Shown: positions 1 through 8,380 of the stretch, one piece after another
Layout: every line of letters starts with the position of its first letter
Numbering within the stretch: the stretch's first letter is position 1
From: CAYSCZ01 sp964429655
Lineage (GTDB): Bacteria > Bacteroidota > Bacteroidia > Cytophagales > Cyclobacteriaceae
DNA length: 64,000 nucleotides
Assembly: GCA_964429655.1 (NCBI GenBank)
Contig: CAYSCZ010000010.1
Location: forward strand, 1 to 64,000
Direction: 5' to 3'
Position numbers and translations under genes: made by a program
The notes under the pieces: generated by a model
Seen by the model: only the letters and a program-made list of their open reading frames with translations
Database searches by the model: none
What the model was told of the DNA's origin: nothing

Positions 1-54
1 TTTGAAGTGATTTAACCATGTAATAGAAAGTCTAATGACAATTCTGGGTTTAAG
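1..54. repeat. Right end of a MITE-like repeat, cut by the window edge
   Basis: The first ~54 bases match the right-hand part of the full copies ending at 13338 and 62466. The match to the 62 kb copy is almost exact and finishes in the terminal inverted repeat sequence ATTCTGGGTT. The rest of the element lies before the window. It is a non-coding short element; see the entries at 13163, 38061 and 62293. Confidence 0.85.
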
Positions 55-251
55 CAAGGGTTAATAACTTTAGACTAAACTTTTATTAGTAATTTATAAA
101 TCTCCTATTAGTTCAATAAAAAAAACATCAGATGTTTTTAGTGCATAATTTACTTTCTAATAATTAAGCGGCACTTGAGATATCCGGTTCAGCTGCCACT
201 GCTGCCTCATCCATTGGTTCAATTCTTAAGGGAAAATTGCAGAGAAAAGTC

Positions 252-756
252 TTATCTTAGATAGTATTGTGAGAAATTTTAAACCACTGATACACTCAAT
301 GGTTCATGGAAAACAAGGGCAATTTGTAGAATTCGGCTCAAAATTGAATTTTTCACTAATGGATAGCTGCTTGAAAGCCAGCGCACTGAGTTAAGTCTGC
401 TATAATGAGTGCAATCACTGAAAGCAAAAGCAGCAGACTACAAACTACTATTTGGTGCTTTCCCGGAGCTGACAAGCAGATAAAATCTACGCCAGCAATC
501 GAACATGTTGTGGTGAAAATCACATCAAACTCTCCGTTATCTCTAAAGGTAATACAATTAAGAAAACTGCTTCCCAAAAGCGAAAGAACGAAAAGAGTTT
601 GCTGAAAGAAATGCAATTGAGGGTCGTATCGGTATTACCAAACAAGAATTGTTCCTCAACCAGATCAAAGCAAAACTAACTGGAACTTCTCAAACCTGGA
701 TCAATCCTATCAACTTTGTTCTCAACCCGTTTAAGTTGGCCTCCAAACCTAAATAA
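252..756 (+). pseudogene. Remnant of an IS5/IS1182-type DDE transposase
   Basis: No single frame is open, but pieces in successive frames give the C-terminal half of this transposase family. From about 282 there is PLIHSMVHGKQGQFVEFGSK, then a SLMD segment. From about 399 a YNEC piece follows, then YKLLFGAFPE, then from 476 ADKIYAS, and from 583 KERKEFAERNAIEGRIG running to a TAA at 754-756. In intact relatives these blocks are the VEFG-K-SLVDG, WDAYNE, YPE-ADKIY-R and RNAIEGKFG motifs. At least three frameshifts and an in-frame stop separate them, so it cannot encode an active enzyme. The N-terminal half is missing or unrecognisable. I saw no clear terminal inverted repeats. It lies directly beside the truncated MITE-like repeat at 1-54, which suggests an old insertion hotspot. 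Confidence 0.8.
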
Positions 757-814
757 AACTTTTAACGGAGGCTCTGAAAAACTGCAAAACCGTAACTCGT
801 GTGCTCACATACCC

Positions 815-2356
815 TTAATCCCTTTTAGGTAATAAGGTGTATTCCTGGAAATTACCGTACAGTCGTTCTCCTGGCTCACCTTGTGTGACCGATTCTACCA
901 AATACCTGCCTCCCACGAAGCATCCCTTCCATGATTCACCAATGCCGCCAAAGGATTCCTCTTTGTCGCCGCGGGAGCGTTGCTTATTGACGCCTACCTT
1001 GTATCCTCGCAACTGACTGGTAATACTGGCTGCTTCATTGGAATCGTCGCATGCGATGGAAGAAACTAAGCTACCGTTAGAAATATTCATTTCACTAATC
1101 AAGCCCTCTACAGAATCTACCAAAACGATACTGTCCAGTGGCCCAAAAGGTTCATTATGGTACAGTTTTGAATTTTTAGGTATGTTGAGCAAAGCTGCCG
1201 GAGGGGAATAACTGGATAAGTCTTGATGGGGTAAAAAATCTAGTAGATTAATTTTCCCCTTGAACAATGAAACCGCCCCCTTTCCAATGGCATCATGGTA
1301 CATGAAATCCACTTCTTCTACTTTTTTACCATTAATCAACGGCCCGAAATCCAATTGGGGCGGCTCGTCTTGTCCCTCCTCTACCAATAAAGGGTGTCCA
1401 TATTTCAATGACTTAAGCATGGGCAAATACATATCCAAGAAATCTGGAAATAACGATCGCTCGATAACAAATCGGACATAAGCTGTACAGCGTTGTTTTC
1501 CATATTTGAAACCGGATTTTAGTTGTTTGGAAAGATTATCCCATTTGCTAAAGTTCCATATACCATAGGCGTTGACCCCTTCCATTTCCAGCATGTAGCG
1601 TTTATTACGGTCGTACATGCTGGCAGCAATATCTCGTCCATTACTCTTGCCTCCAACATAAGCTAAACAATCGACGTGTTCGTTTTTGACTAGCGCATCG
1701 CTCAAAGCCCCTCCCGATCCACTCACAAGAGTTACCGGCAGCCCATTTCTTTTCGCAAAGGCGAAACTGACGGTAAGAGAAAATAAGCCTCCATCTGAAG
1801 GAGTTTTTGCGATTACTGAATTGCCACAGAGCACTTGTACCAGGCTTGAATGCACCAATACAGATAGGGGATAATTCCATGAGGCAATGTTAGAAACCAC
1901 CCCTATTGGTTTTCTGTTTCCCAGCATCCCCTCTATGTTCTCTACATACCACTGAACGCCATCAATACATCGCTGCACATCATCCAAGGCTTGATCGTAA
2001 GGTTTGCCAATCTCCCACATCAATAAGAAGGCAATGAGTTGCTCATGATTCCGCAGGTCCAAGAGTGTATTTTGAACCATTTCTTTACGTTTATCCAGTG
2101 CTATGCCAGCCCAACCCTTGGCTTCCTTTGCGCAGTAGGCTACTGCTTGCTTACACGTATCCAGATCAATATTAGGATAGTATCCTAGCTGGGTACCATC
2201 GAGGCATGAAGTATACAGTCTTTGGTTACCAGAGTTTTGCCACTCTCCATCCAGTAGATTGAGTGGTTGCTTGTCCGCGTCAAATGCTTCAGGCACAAGG
2301 GAGGTCATTTGGTGGTATAATACAGACCATTCCGCTTTTTTTAAGATTTTTTTCAT
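815..2356 (-). CDS. Aldehyde dehydrogenase family protein
   Basis: 513 residues, the usual length for the NAD(P)-dependent aldehyde dehydrogenase superfamily, which oxidises aldehydes to carboxylic acids. Visible family features are SNIASWNYPL and a Lys at residue 184 in the cofactor region, a catalytic Glu at 257 in LEMEG, and the nucleophilic Cys at 290 in GKQRCTA. The C-terminal ESFGGIGESWKGCFVGG matches the family's conserved end. The Glu motif is unusual, since LELGG is typical. The gene stands alone, with an IS remnant downstream and a broken VOC gene upstream. The substrate cannot be told from the sequence. Confidence 0.85.
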   Translation of the reverse strand: MKKILKKAEWSVLYHQMTSLVPEAFDADKQPLNLLDGEWQNSGNQRLYTSCLDGTQLGYYPNIDLDTCKQAVAYCAKEAKGWAGIALDKRKEMVQNTLLDLRNHEQLIAFLLMWEIGKPYDQALDDVQRCIDGVQWYVENIEGMLGNRKPIGVVSNIASWNYPLSVLVHSSLVQVLCGNSVIAKTPSDGGLFSLTVSFAFAKRNGLPVTLVSGSGGALSDALVKNEHVDCLAYVGGKSNGRDIAASMYDRNKRYMLEMEGVNAYGIWNFSKWDNLSKQLKSGFKYGKQRCTAYVRFVIERSLFPDFLDMYLPMLKSLKYGHPLLVEEGQDEPPQLDFGPLINGKKVEEVDFMYHDAIGKGAVSLFKGKINLLDFLPHQDLSSYSPPAALLNIPKNSKLYHNEPFGPLDSIVLVDSVEGLISEMNISNGSLVSSIACDDSNEAASITSQLRGYKVGVNKQRSRGDKEESFGGIGESWKGCFVGGRYLVESVTQGEPGERLYGNFQEYTLLPKRD

Positions 2357-2805
2357 GTTTGACTTTTTTCGCTGTGTTAGTTTTTTTACAGGTATTGTTT
2401 ATATCATATGTGGCTGATTAAACCAAAGACAAAAAAGTATTAGCATCAGCATGTCTTTCCTTATTGTTTAAGTGACTTTAAAAGTTATTTGTTTGATTAA
2501 ATCCTATATGTCAATATTAATGATTAATTCATCAGACCTTGGAGGATTAATATTTCCAGCCTGAGACCACGAGGAGATCATTAAAAATCTATGCTAAAAC
2601 TAATCTTGTACAAGATTTTATGCCGATTTAAATATTGATGGTGTATCGTCCACAAGCAAAAAATTTTTAGATCAGAGTGAGCATCTATCATCACATTAGC
2701 GGCGTATTCATACTACTTTACATAATAGTTTTTAATGATAAGGCAAAAAAACGCCTTCAAAAAATGCTTTTGGTAAAGGGCTCGGCTAAATCAGTTTAAG
2801 GTTGC
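2357..2805. other. About 450 bases without a recognisable gene
   Basis: AT-rich sequence between the aldehyde dehydrogenase start and the broken VOC gene. Neither strand has an open frame of useful length. A plus-strand reading near 2630-2690 is interrupted by stops and matches nothing I recognise. The first part (2357-2420) probably holds the aldehyde dehydrogenase promoter, but no convincing TAnnTTTG box was seen. Given decayed genes on both sides, this is probably degraded coding DNA. Confidence 0.4.
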
Positions 2806-3100
2806 CTAAGCATGCTGATCAAACGGAATGGCATTGCCATCAGGATTTATCAGGGAGATACTTGCCGTTCCTAATATAGATTCGTCAGCTTCCTGCTGAA
2901 GGGTTACCTGTTTTGCTTTCAAGTGCTTTTGTATGTCTCTTACACCATCGAAAGATGCATCGCCATTTTTCATGATCAGGTATGTTTTTCCTCATTACCT
3001 ACATTAACCTGAAAACCTAAGTTTTCATAAAATTTACCGGAAACGGATAGGCCTTTTACACTTAGCTCATTGATAATGCTCCTGGCTTCATATACATAAT
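2806..3100 (-). pseudogene. Broken VOC-family (glyoxalase/bleomycin-resistance fold) gene
   Basis: Read on the minus strand from about 3100, the frame gives INELSVKGL, KFYENLGFQV and GNEEK. It then hits a stop unless one base is restored near 2987. In the shifted frame it continues TYLIMKNGD, then GTASISL and NPDGNAIPFDQHA, ending at the stop codon 2806-2808. KFYENLGF and the late DPDGN-I-FDQH block are hallmarks of VOC proteins, small metal-dependent enzymes or resistance proteins. No start codon is present in frame, so the N-terminus is also damaged. Function is lost if the base count is correct. Confidence 0.7.
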
Positions 3101-3176
3101 TTTATTTGAAAATGAACATAGTTAAAATTTTATAGTAGCTGTTCTAACAGTGAACCCATTGACTTGTTGAATTATT

Positions 3177-3593
3177 ATGAGACAGTACGGAGGAATAACA
3201 GCAAATGACCTGATCAATGAAATAAAATTTACAACTGCCAGAAGTAGTGGGCCAGGTGGTCAGCATGCCAATAAAGTTGAAACCAAAGTACAACTGTATT
3301 TTGATGTGTATAACTCGGAGGTACTGTCAGACATTCAAAAGGCAATGATCGCAACAAAAGCCGGCAATAAAATGAATAAACATGGTCAATTGATCATCAC
3401 TGAAGAAAGCAAAAGGTCTCAGTTGAACAACAAGATGTTGGCAATAAAAAAATTAGATCGATTGCTGGCCAGGGCATTTACTACCAAAAAGAAAAGAAAG
3501 CCTACCAAACCAGGTAAAGCAGCCATCCAGGACCGGTTGAATAAAAAGAAGCAACATTCAGAAAAAAAGAAATTAAGGAAAAGGATCGTATAA
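3177..3593 (+). CDS. arfB: Alternative ribosome-rescue factor ArfB (peptidyl-tRNA hydrolase)
   Basis: 138 residues, matching the ArfB/YaeJ/ICT1 family. These proteins enter stalled ribosomes lacking a stop codon and hydrolyse the peptidyl-tRNA. The catalytic GGQ lies at residues 27-29 within SSGPGGQHANKVETKV. The C-terminal third is extremely Lys/Arg-rich (KKKRKPTKPGK through KKLRKRIV), as expected for the tail that occupies the mRNA channel. The codon-recognition domain of true release factors is absent. The ATG at 3177 gives the standard N-terminal length. It is flanked by degraded DNA and is the only clearly intact gene between 2.4 and 4.6 kb. Confidence 0.93.
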   Translation: MRQYGGITANDLINEIKFTTARSSGPGGQHANKVETKVQLYFDVYNSEVLSDIQKAMIATKAGNKMNKHGQLIITEESKRSQLNNKMLAIKKLDRLLARAFTTKKKRKPTKPGKAAIQDRLNKKKQHSEKKKLRKRIV

Positions 3594-3947
3594 GATCTAG
3601 TCATTCAGACTTCATTGGCCCATAGTGAAAAGCGATCACAAGCATAATCCTGGTTCATTATTTTCAGTGCCTGCCCTGCCCGTATTGCACAGCCTATGGT
3701 CCCTGGCCTTGGGAGCCGGGCCAAAACCACGATTGGGTACAGGGTGGCAGGCCTGGCCGGCGGGTGGCCTTTGAAGGCAGGCTGGAGCAGAGGACAGTGT
3801 GGATCTAAACAGCTAATGAATAGATTTGGGTTCATCGTTCAGATAAACCTGATGATATTCATTTTAGGTTCTCCTTATGATTTCTGACCCATTTATGTAT
3901 TACAATAAGCATAAATTTAGTGAGTAACCTCCCAAGCCATGGCATAC
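3594..3947. other. Intergenic stretch with a GC-rich island (about 3660-3800)
   Basis: A hand count gives about 64% G+C over 3661-3800, against an AT-rich background. The island contains repeated CCTGGCC and GGCAGGC words (for example around 3700 and 3746-3786) that could pair with one another. Open frames cross it on both strands (3605-3835 minus, 3696-3887 plus), but neither resembles a protein I know and composition alone explains them. It could be a structured RNA, a foreign fragment or a repeat. No function is assigned. Confidence 0.5.
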
Positions 3948-4509
3948 CTATTCTTTTATACACCTTACGCAGATGGCAACTTCTTTATTTATGGGGTTAA
4001 CGGATGTCTCTTTTGTTTCTGCATCAAAATATAAGAAATGGGCTTTTATTTCATTCTATTTCACTTGCAGACCAATAAAAACCTGCCAGATCAATCATTT
4101 GAAATTCTGTGAGTCCAACATATTGCTCCGGTTCTTCTTCATTTTGCCTCAAACCACCTGCAACCAGAAAATCAGACCGATTATTATCGCTATTGATAGC
4201 TGTGGATAACTTTTCTAACTCAGCCTTTGTGGGTAATCTCCATCCCTTCGGACAAATATCTGCCAGCATATCCCAGCTATACATTCGCCCATATTGCTGC
4301 TCCAGGTTTGGATCATTATTGTAGACCCAACCAATACCACCACCTTTGTACCTTAGGTTATCCTGCATCCAGGTATCATCATCAATGGTAATAGCCCGAT
4401 AAACTGAACCATCCCTTTCATCTGTGAATTGGTTATTAAAACTTTCATCCTCTCCGCAAGAGCCCATAAATATGATCAAAAGGGGATATAGTCTCTTTAA
4501 ACTTTTCAT
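3948..4509 (-). pseudogene. FISUMP-domain lipoprotein, frameshifted near its C-terminus
   Basis: The open frame 4051-4509 starts with a lipoprotein signal (IIFMGSC, Cys18) and contains a Fibrobacter-succinogenes-major-paralogous (FISUMP) domain. The blocks DGSVYRAITI, TWMQDNLRY, CPKGWRLPTKAE and FYWSASE are visible. It stops right after WSASEIE. One base out of frame the expected ending follows at once: FLYFDAETKE, then EVAICVRCIKE, ending at 3948-3950. The family normally ends with VRCIKD-like residues, so a single-base frameshift near 4052-4060 has removed about 35 residues. FISUMP proteins are secreted surface proteins of unknown role. It may be a pseudogene or a tolerated truncation. Confidence 0.75.
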
Positions 4510-4615
4510 GACATTAATTTCTAATATATCGAGAATTAAGTTGATACGATGTAGTTATATTATTAATGACTTTTGAAATTCTAAGACTTGATCTTTCTCA
4601 TCAAAAGAGACATGC

Positions 4616-5677
4616 CTAAAACCTCAGGGTAAGTTGTTTTGCTACTTCGTCATCTGTTTTAAAATTTGAAATACCCACACCGAGCAACCGAATACCTTCT
4701 TCCCTAAGGAGTGCATCATTGAATAAAGATTTGGCTATCTCCACAAAATTTTGCTCTTCATTAATTTTTGAATCAACTGACTTACTTCTGGTTATCTGGG
4801 TAAAATCACCATATTTTACTTTTATGGTAATGGTTGAACCTTGCTTTCCACTTCTCAGATACCGATCGTAAGATATCTTGGCGATACGCTCTAATTCTCT
4901 GTAAGCATCAGAAAAGGTATAAAGATTGTCTTCGAAAGTCCGCTCCGCACTCACCGATTTGCTTTCTCTATTAGGTTGAACTTCCCGGTTATCAATAGCC
5001 CTTGAAATATCATAGTAATATTTACCTGCTTTACCAAAACGCAAGGTAAGATCTGATAATGACTTATTTCTCAATTCTTTACCAGTAAAAATCCCGGCTT
5101 TTACCATTTTCTCCGCAGTAACCTTGCCGATGCCATGAAACTTATGAACCGGTAATTTAGCGACAAAGTCCTCGGCTTCTTCGGGTAATATCACATACAT
5201 GCCATCCGGCTTATCCAGATCTGAGGCGGTTTTGGCCAGGAATTTATTAAATGAAATACCTGCTGAGGCAATTAAGCCCGTCTCTGCTTTTATTCGTTGC
5301 TTTATTTCTTTGGCTATGAACATGGCTGAAGTAGCACCAATCTTATTTATAGTTACGTCCAGATAAGCTTCATCTAATGATAACGGTTCAACCAGATCGG
5401 TATAGTCAAAAAAGATCTCCCTGATCTGGCCGGAGAGTTCTTTATACCGGTCAAACCTTGGTTTTATAAACTGGATATTAGGGCAGAGCCTGGCCGCCTT
5501 AGCTGAAGGCAATGCAGACCGCACACCAAATTTTCTGGCTTCATAACTGGCGGCTGCAACCACCCCTCTTTTAGCAGAGCCGCCAACAGCGATGGGTTTA
5601 TCTTTCAGATCGGGGTTGTCCAATTGTTCTACCGATGCATAGTATGCATCCATATCGATATGGATGATTTTTCTCAC
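4616..5677 (-). CDS. dinB: DNA polymerase IV (Y-family translesion polymerase)
   Basis: 353 residues, normal length for DinB, a low-fidelity polymerase that copies past damaged bases. The first catalytic block is IIHIDMDAYYASVEQL near the N-terminus. The metal-binding pair is in EPLSLDEAYLDV at about 100-111, and SAGISFNKFLAKTASDLDKP marks the palm/fingers border. The little-finger domain fills the C-terminal third. Single gene, transcribed away from the 300-base gap at 5678-5973, in which I see no further feature. No LexA-like operator was recognised. Confidence 0.96.
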   Translation of the reverse strand: MRKIIHIDMDAYYASVEQLDNPDLKDKPIAVGGSAKRGVVAAASYEARKFGVRSALPSAKAARLCPNIQFIKPRFDRYKELSGQIREIFFDYTDLVEPLSLDEAYLDVTINKIGATSAMFIAKEIKQRIKAETGLIASAGISFNKFLAKTASDLDKPDGMYVILPEEAEDFVAKLPVHKFHGIGKVTAEKMVKAGIFTGKELRNKSLSDLTLRFGKAGKYYYDISRAIDNREVQPNRESKSVSAERTFEDNLYTFSDAYRELERIAKISYDRYLRSGKQGSTITIKVKYGDFTQITRSKSVDSKINEEQNFVEIAKSLFNDALLREEGIRLLGVGISNFKTDDEVAKQLTLRF

Positions 5678-5973
5678 AATGTTAAAACGAAGACCATTAT
5701 GAAATGATTGAATATTAATGCATGCTTTTCAATGATGAACGATAAAAATATGCCCTGTACAGGACTATTTATTGTTAAATACCAGGCTTAAAGTGGGTAA
5801 CGGGAGATGATAGATCCATTCGCTGCGGGGGTCAAAAGGGAAATTGCCTTATAAATGAAAACTATGGATTTAGAGGATATATGATGCGAAAGGAAGAAAA
5901 GATGATTGTCCCAAAAGCAAAAAAATATCCGTAAGGAATCCTGAAAATTCTTTCGAGACAATCTGATAATTTT

Positions 5974-6456
5974 TTACATCATTGATGGAGGAAGAATCAC
6001 TTTATCGATGACGTGTACCACACCGTTGCTGGCCATAATATCAGCCTTAGCAACATTAGCATCATTGATTTTTGCGCCGCTTGATAAATCGACAGAAATC
6101 TTTTCACCTTGCACGGTTTCAGGTTTCATACCATTTTTAAGGTCTGTTGATTTCACCTTACCTGAAACAACATGATAAGTTAATACTGCTACTAATTTAT
6201 CTTTGTTTTCAGGTTTTAATAACATTTCTAAGGTACCATCAGGCAGGTTACCGAAGGCTTCATTAGTGGGTGCGAATACCGTAAAAGGTCCGTCACCGCT
6301 AAGGGTCTGTACCAGATCAGCTGCTTTTACAGCCGTAACCAAAGTCGAAAGGGACTCAGTACCAACAGCAAGCTCAACAATATTTTTATTTTGAGCTAAA
6401 ACAACATTGCTCATGAGCAATGCGGATAGAATGAATGGAAATAATAATTTTTTCAT
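5974..6456 (-). CDS. Secreted fasciclin (FAS1) domain protein
   Basis: 160 residues: a cleavable signal peptide ending near VVLAQN (about residue 22), then one complete FAS1 domain. The H1 motif TVFAPTNEAF, the YHVVSGKV segment and the closing NGVVHVIDKVILPP are all visible. FAS1 domains mediate adhesion or act as small extracellular modules; in bacteria they are exported or surface-attached. There is no lipobox or membrane anchor, so it is probably periplasmic or released. Single gene divergent from the DsbA-like gene at 6587. Confidence 0.9.
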   Translation of the reverse strand: MKKLLFPFILSALLMSNVVLAQNKNIVELAVGTESLSTLVTAVKAADLVQTLSGDGPFTVFAPTNEAFGNLPDGTLEMLLKPENKDKLVAVLTYHVVSGKVKSTDLKNGMKPETVQGEKISVDLSSGAKINDANVAKADIMASNGVVHVIDKVILPPSMM

Positions 6457-6586
6457 AAGTCTTTGTTTTTATTATTATCCTTTCGTTTAGTGTAATTGTT
6501 TTAAAACTTTTAATTGTTGTATGAATTGGAGGCTGAAGGTCAACATTTCCTTCAGACCTATCCTACGACCTATATGTTGGAAATTT

Positions 6587-7294
6587 ATGACTGAAAAAAA
6601 ATTTGCTTGTGATCCCAAAACCGGCACATGTCATCCTATTGATATAGATAACCAGATGAAGGTTATTGAAAAAGACAGTGATAAGGAAATCATCTATGTC
6701 GGAGATCCTATGTGCTCCTGGTGCTGGGGAATATCCAATGAAATAAAGAAATTAAAGGATCATTATCCTCAATATAACTTTACGATAGTTGTTGGTGGTT
6801 TAAGGCCAGGTGGCGGAGATCTTTGGAATGACCGGATGAAAACTTTTTTAAAACACCATTGGGAAGAGGTAAACAAAAGAAGTGGCCAACCTTTTGGCTA
6901 TAAATTATTTGAAAAAGAAGACTTCAACTATGATACTGAGCCGCCTTGTCGAGCTGTTGTCGCAAGTAGGAAATGGATGGAAAATTATGCTTTAGCGTTT
7001 TATGAAGAAGTAACCCGCAAATTTTACGTGGAAAATGAAGATCCGGGCGATCCGGAATTTTACAGGTCTGTATGTTCAATTTTTGATATCCCATACCGGT
7101 CATTTCTTGACCACTTCAATAGCCAGGAAGTAAAACATATTACAGAACATGAATTTCGACTTAACAGAAAATGGGGTGTTCGCGGGTATCCCAGCATATT
7201 ATTTAGGTCTAATAAAAATCTTTATCAAGTAAGTCCCGGGTATTCGGAATTTGAAGCGATGCGTCAAACCATTGAAAAGATAGAAAATGCCTAA
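6587..7294 (+). CDS. DsbA-family thioredoxin-fold protein with a CSWC motif
   Basis: 235 residues from the ATG at 6587. An upstream frame extension to 6521 exists but adds residues unlike the family. The redox motif CSWC (Cys43-Cys46) sits in VGDPMCSWCWG, typical of the COG3531 protein-disulfide-isomerase-like branch of the DsbA superfamily. The cis-Pro region is VRGYPSILF near the end. There is no signal peptide, so a cytoplasmic oxidoreductase is likely. A CDPKTGTC segment near the N-terminus adds two more cysteines that could bind metal. The partner substrate is unknown. The short hairpin at 7338-7360 after the gene may help end transcription. Confidence 0.85.
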   Translation: MTEKKFACDPKTGTCHPIDIDNQMKVIEKDSDKEIIYVGDPMCSWCWGISNEIKKLKDHYPQYNFTIVVGGLRPGGGDLWNDRMKTFLKHHWEEVNKRSGQPFGYKLFEKEDFNYDTEPPCRAVVASRKWMENYALAFYEEVTRKFYVENEDPGDPEFYRSVCSIFDIPYRSFLDHFNSQEVKHITEHEFRLNRKWGVRGYPSILFRSNKNLYQVSPGYSEFEAMRQTIEKIENA

Positions 7295-7401
7295 CTGATC
7301 ATTAAAAAATTGTGTATACCAATCAAAAAACCAATTACAAAATCCTTATATAAAAGGATTTGATATGAATAATCAAAGCGACATTTTCCTATATTTATCG
7401 G

Positions 7402-8298
7402 ATGATGGGCAAACTAATTTCAATCCTGGGGTTATTATCCCTATTTATCCATGGGACACTCTATTGCCAGGATGATGAGAATGATGAAATACCCATTTAC
7501 ATTATTGAAACATCTGATGGAAATGTGTACAGAGGAAAGATTATAGAAAGTGGTGTTAAGGAAATAAAAGTTAAGACCGTTTCCATTGGCACGATAACCA
7601 TCAACGTTGACGATATCTTAACCATTCGTGAAGCCAACAAAAAGGACCTCAGGCCAAAAAAAGTAAAGGTCGCTACACGAGACAGTACCGACAAACAATT
7701 TACCATTACCGGCTATTTGTTTTCATCTAATGCTTATGCCTTAAGGAAGGGTGAGGTTCAGTACAGAAATGTTGGCATATTGTATAATCAATTATCCGTT
7801 GGATTGACAAACCATTTTAGCTTTGGGTTGGGTTTGGTACCGAATTTCCTGTTCGCTGGAGCTCCGACACCTGTGCTCTTCAACCCTAAGTTTTCATTCC
7901 CTACCAAAGGTAATGTGACATTCTCTACTGGTGTGTCCGTTGGAACTGTTGTCGGTAGTGGTGGTACTTTTGGCTTCATTAACAGCACTGTGACCTTTGG
8001 TAATCGGACCAATAACTTAAGTATTGGGTTAAACTATGGCTACCTGGAGGGTGAAATTGTTGATATACCAGCCATAACTATTGGAGGCACAAAAAAGATC
8101 AGTCAGAAAAGTTATCTTGTTAATGATAATTTTTTTGTTATCAGTGAAGGTGAGTTGTTTGCTACCATATCCTTTGGTGGAAGAACAAAATGGCCGGGTG
8201 TAGCCCTTGACTATGGATTATTAATACCGATAATTGAAGGTATAACAGTGGCTCTTCCATGGCTGGGTGTGACGGTCCCGGTTGGGCAAAATAAATAG
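7402..8298 (+). CDS. Exported protein of unknown function, probable small beta-barrel
   Basis: 298 residues. The N-terminus (LISILGLLSLFIHGTLYCQ) is a signal peptide. Residues about 30-75 form a small beta-rich module (YIIETSDGNVYRGKIIES, then TITINVDDILTI) resembling sequences that respond to a DNA- or RNA-like SH3 fold. The remainder alternates Gly/aromatic and hydrophobic stretches (HFSFGLGLVPNF, SFGGRTKWPG), as in outer-membrane barrels. I do not recognise a named family. It is alone between the DsbA-like and GAF/kinase-like genes on the same strand, each with its own gap of 80-110 bases. Confidence 0.65.
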   Translation: MMGKLISILGLLSLFIHGTLYCQDDENDEIPIYIIETSDGNVYRGKIIESGVKEIKVKTVSIGTITINVDDILTIREANKKDLRPKKVKVATRDSTDKQFTITGYLFSSNAYALRKGEVQYRNVGILYNQLSVGLTNHFSFGLGLVPNFLFAGAPTPVLFNPKFSFPTKGNVTFSTGVSVGTVVGSGGTFGFINSTVTFGNRTNNLSIGLNYGYLEGEIVDIPAITIGGTKKISQKSYLVNDNFFVISEGELFATISFGGRTKWPGVALDYGLLIPIIEGITVALPWLGVTVPVGQNK

Positions 8299-8380
8299 AA
8301 GATTTTCTTAAAGATATATTGCTGGATTAGATTACAGAAAAGTTTTTAAGGATTAAATTGTATTAACAATCAGGACGCCT

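Noticed and set aside
356..616. Minus-strand open frame of 86 codons with hydrophobic residues
   Set aside because: It lies antisense to the transposase remnant at 252-756, whose motifs are readable on the plus strand. The hydrophobic look is a reading of that remnant's reverse.
3605..3887. Overlapping open frames in the GC-rich island
   Set aside because: High G+C reduces stop codons by itself, both frames resemble nothing known and neither has promoter support.
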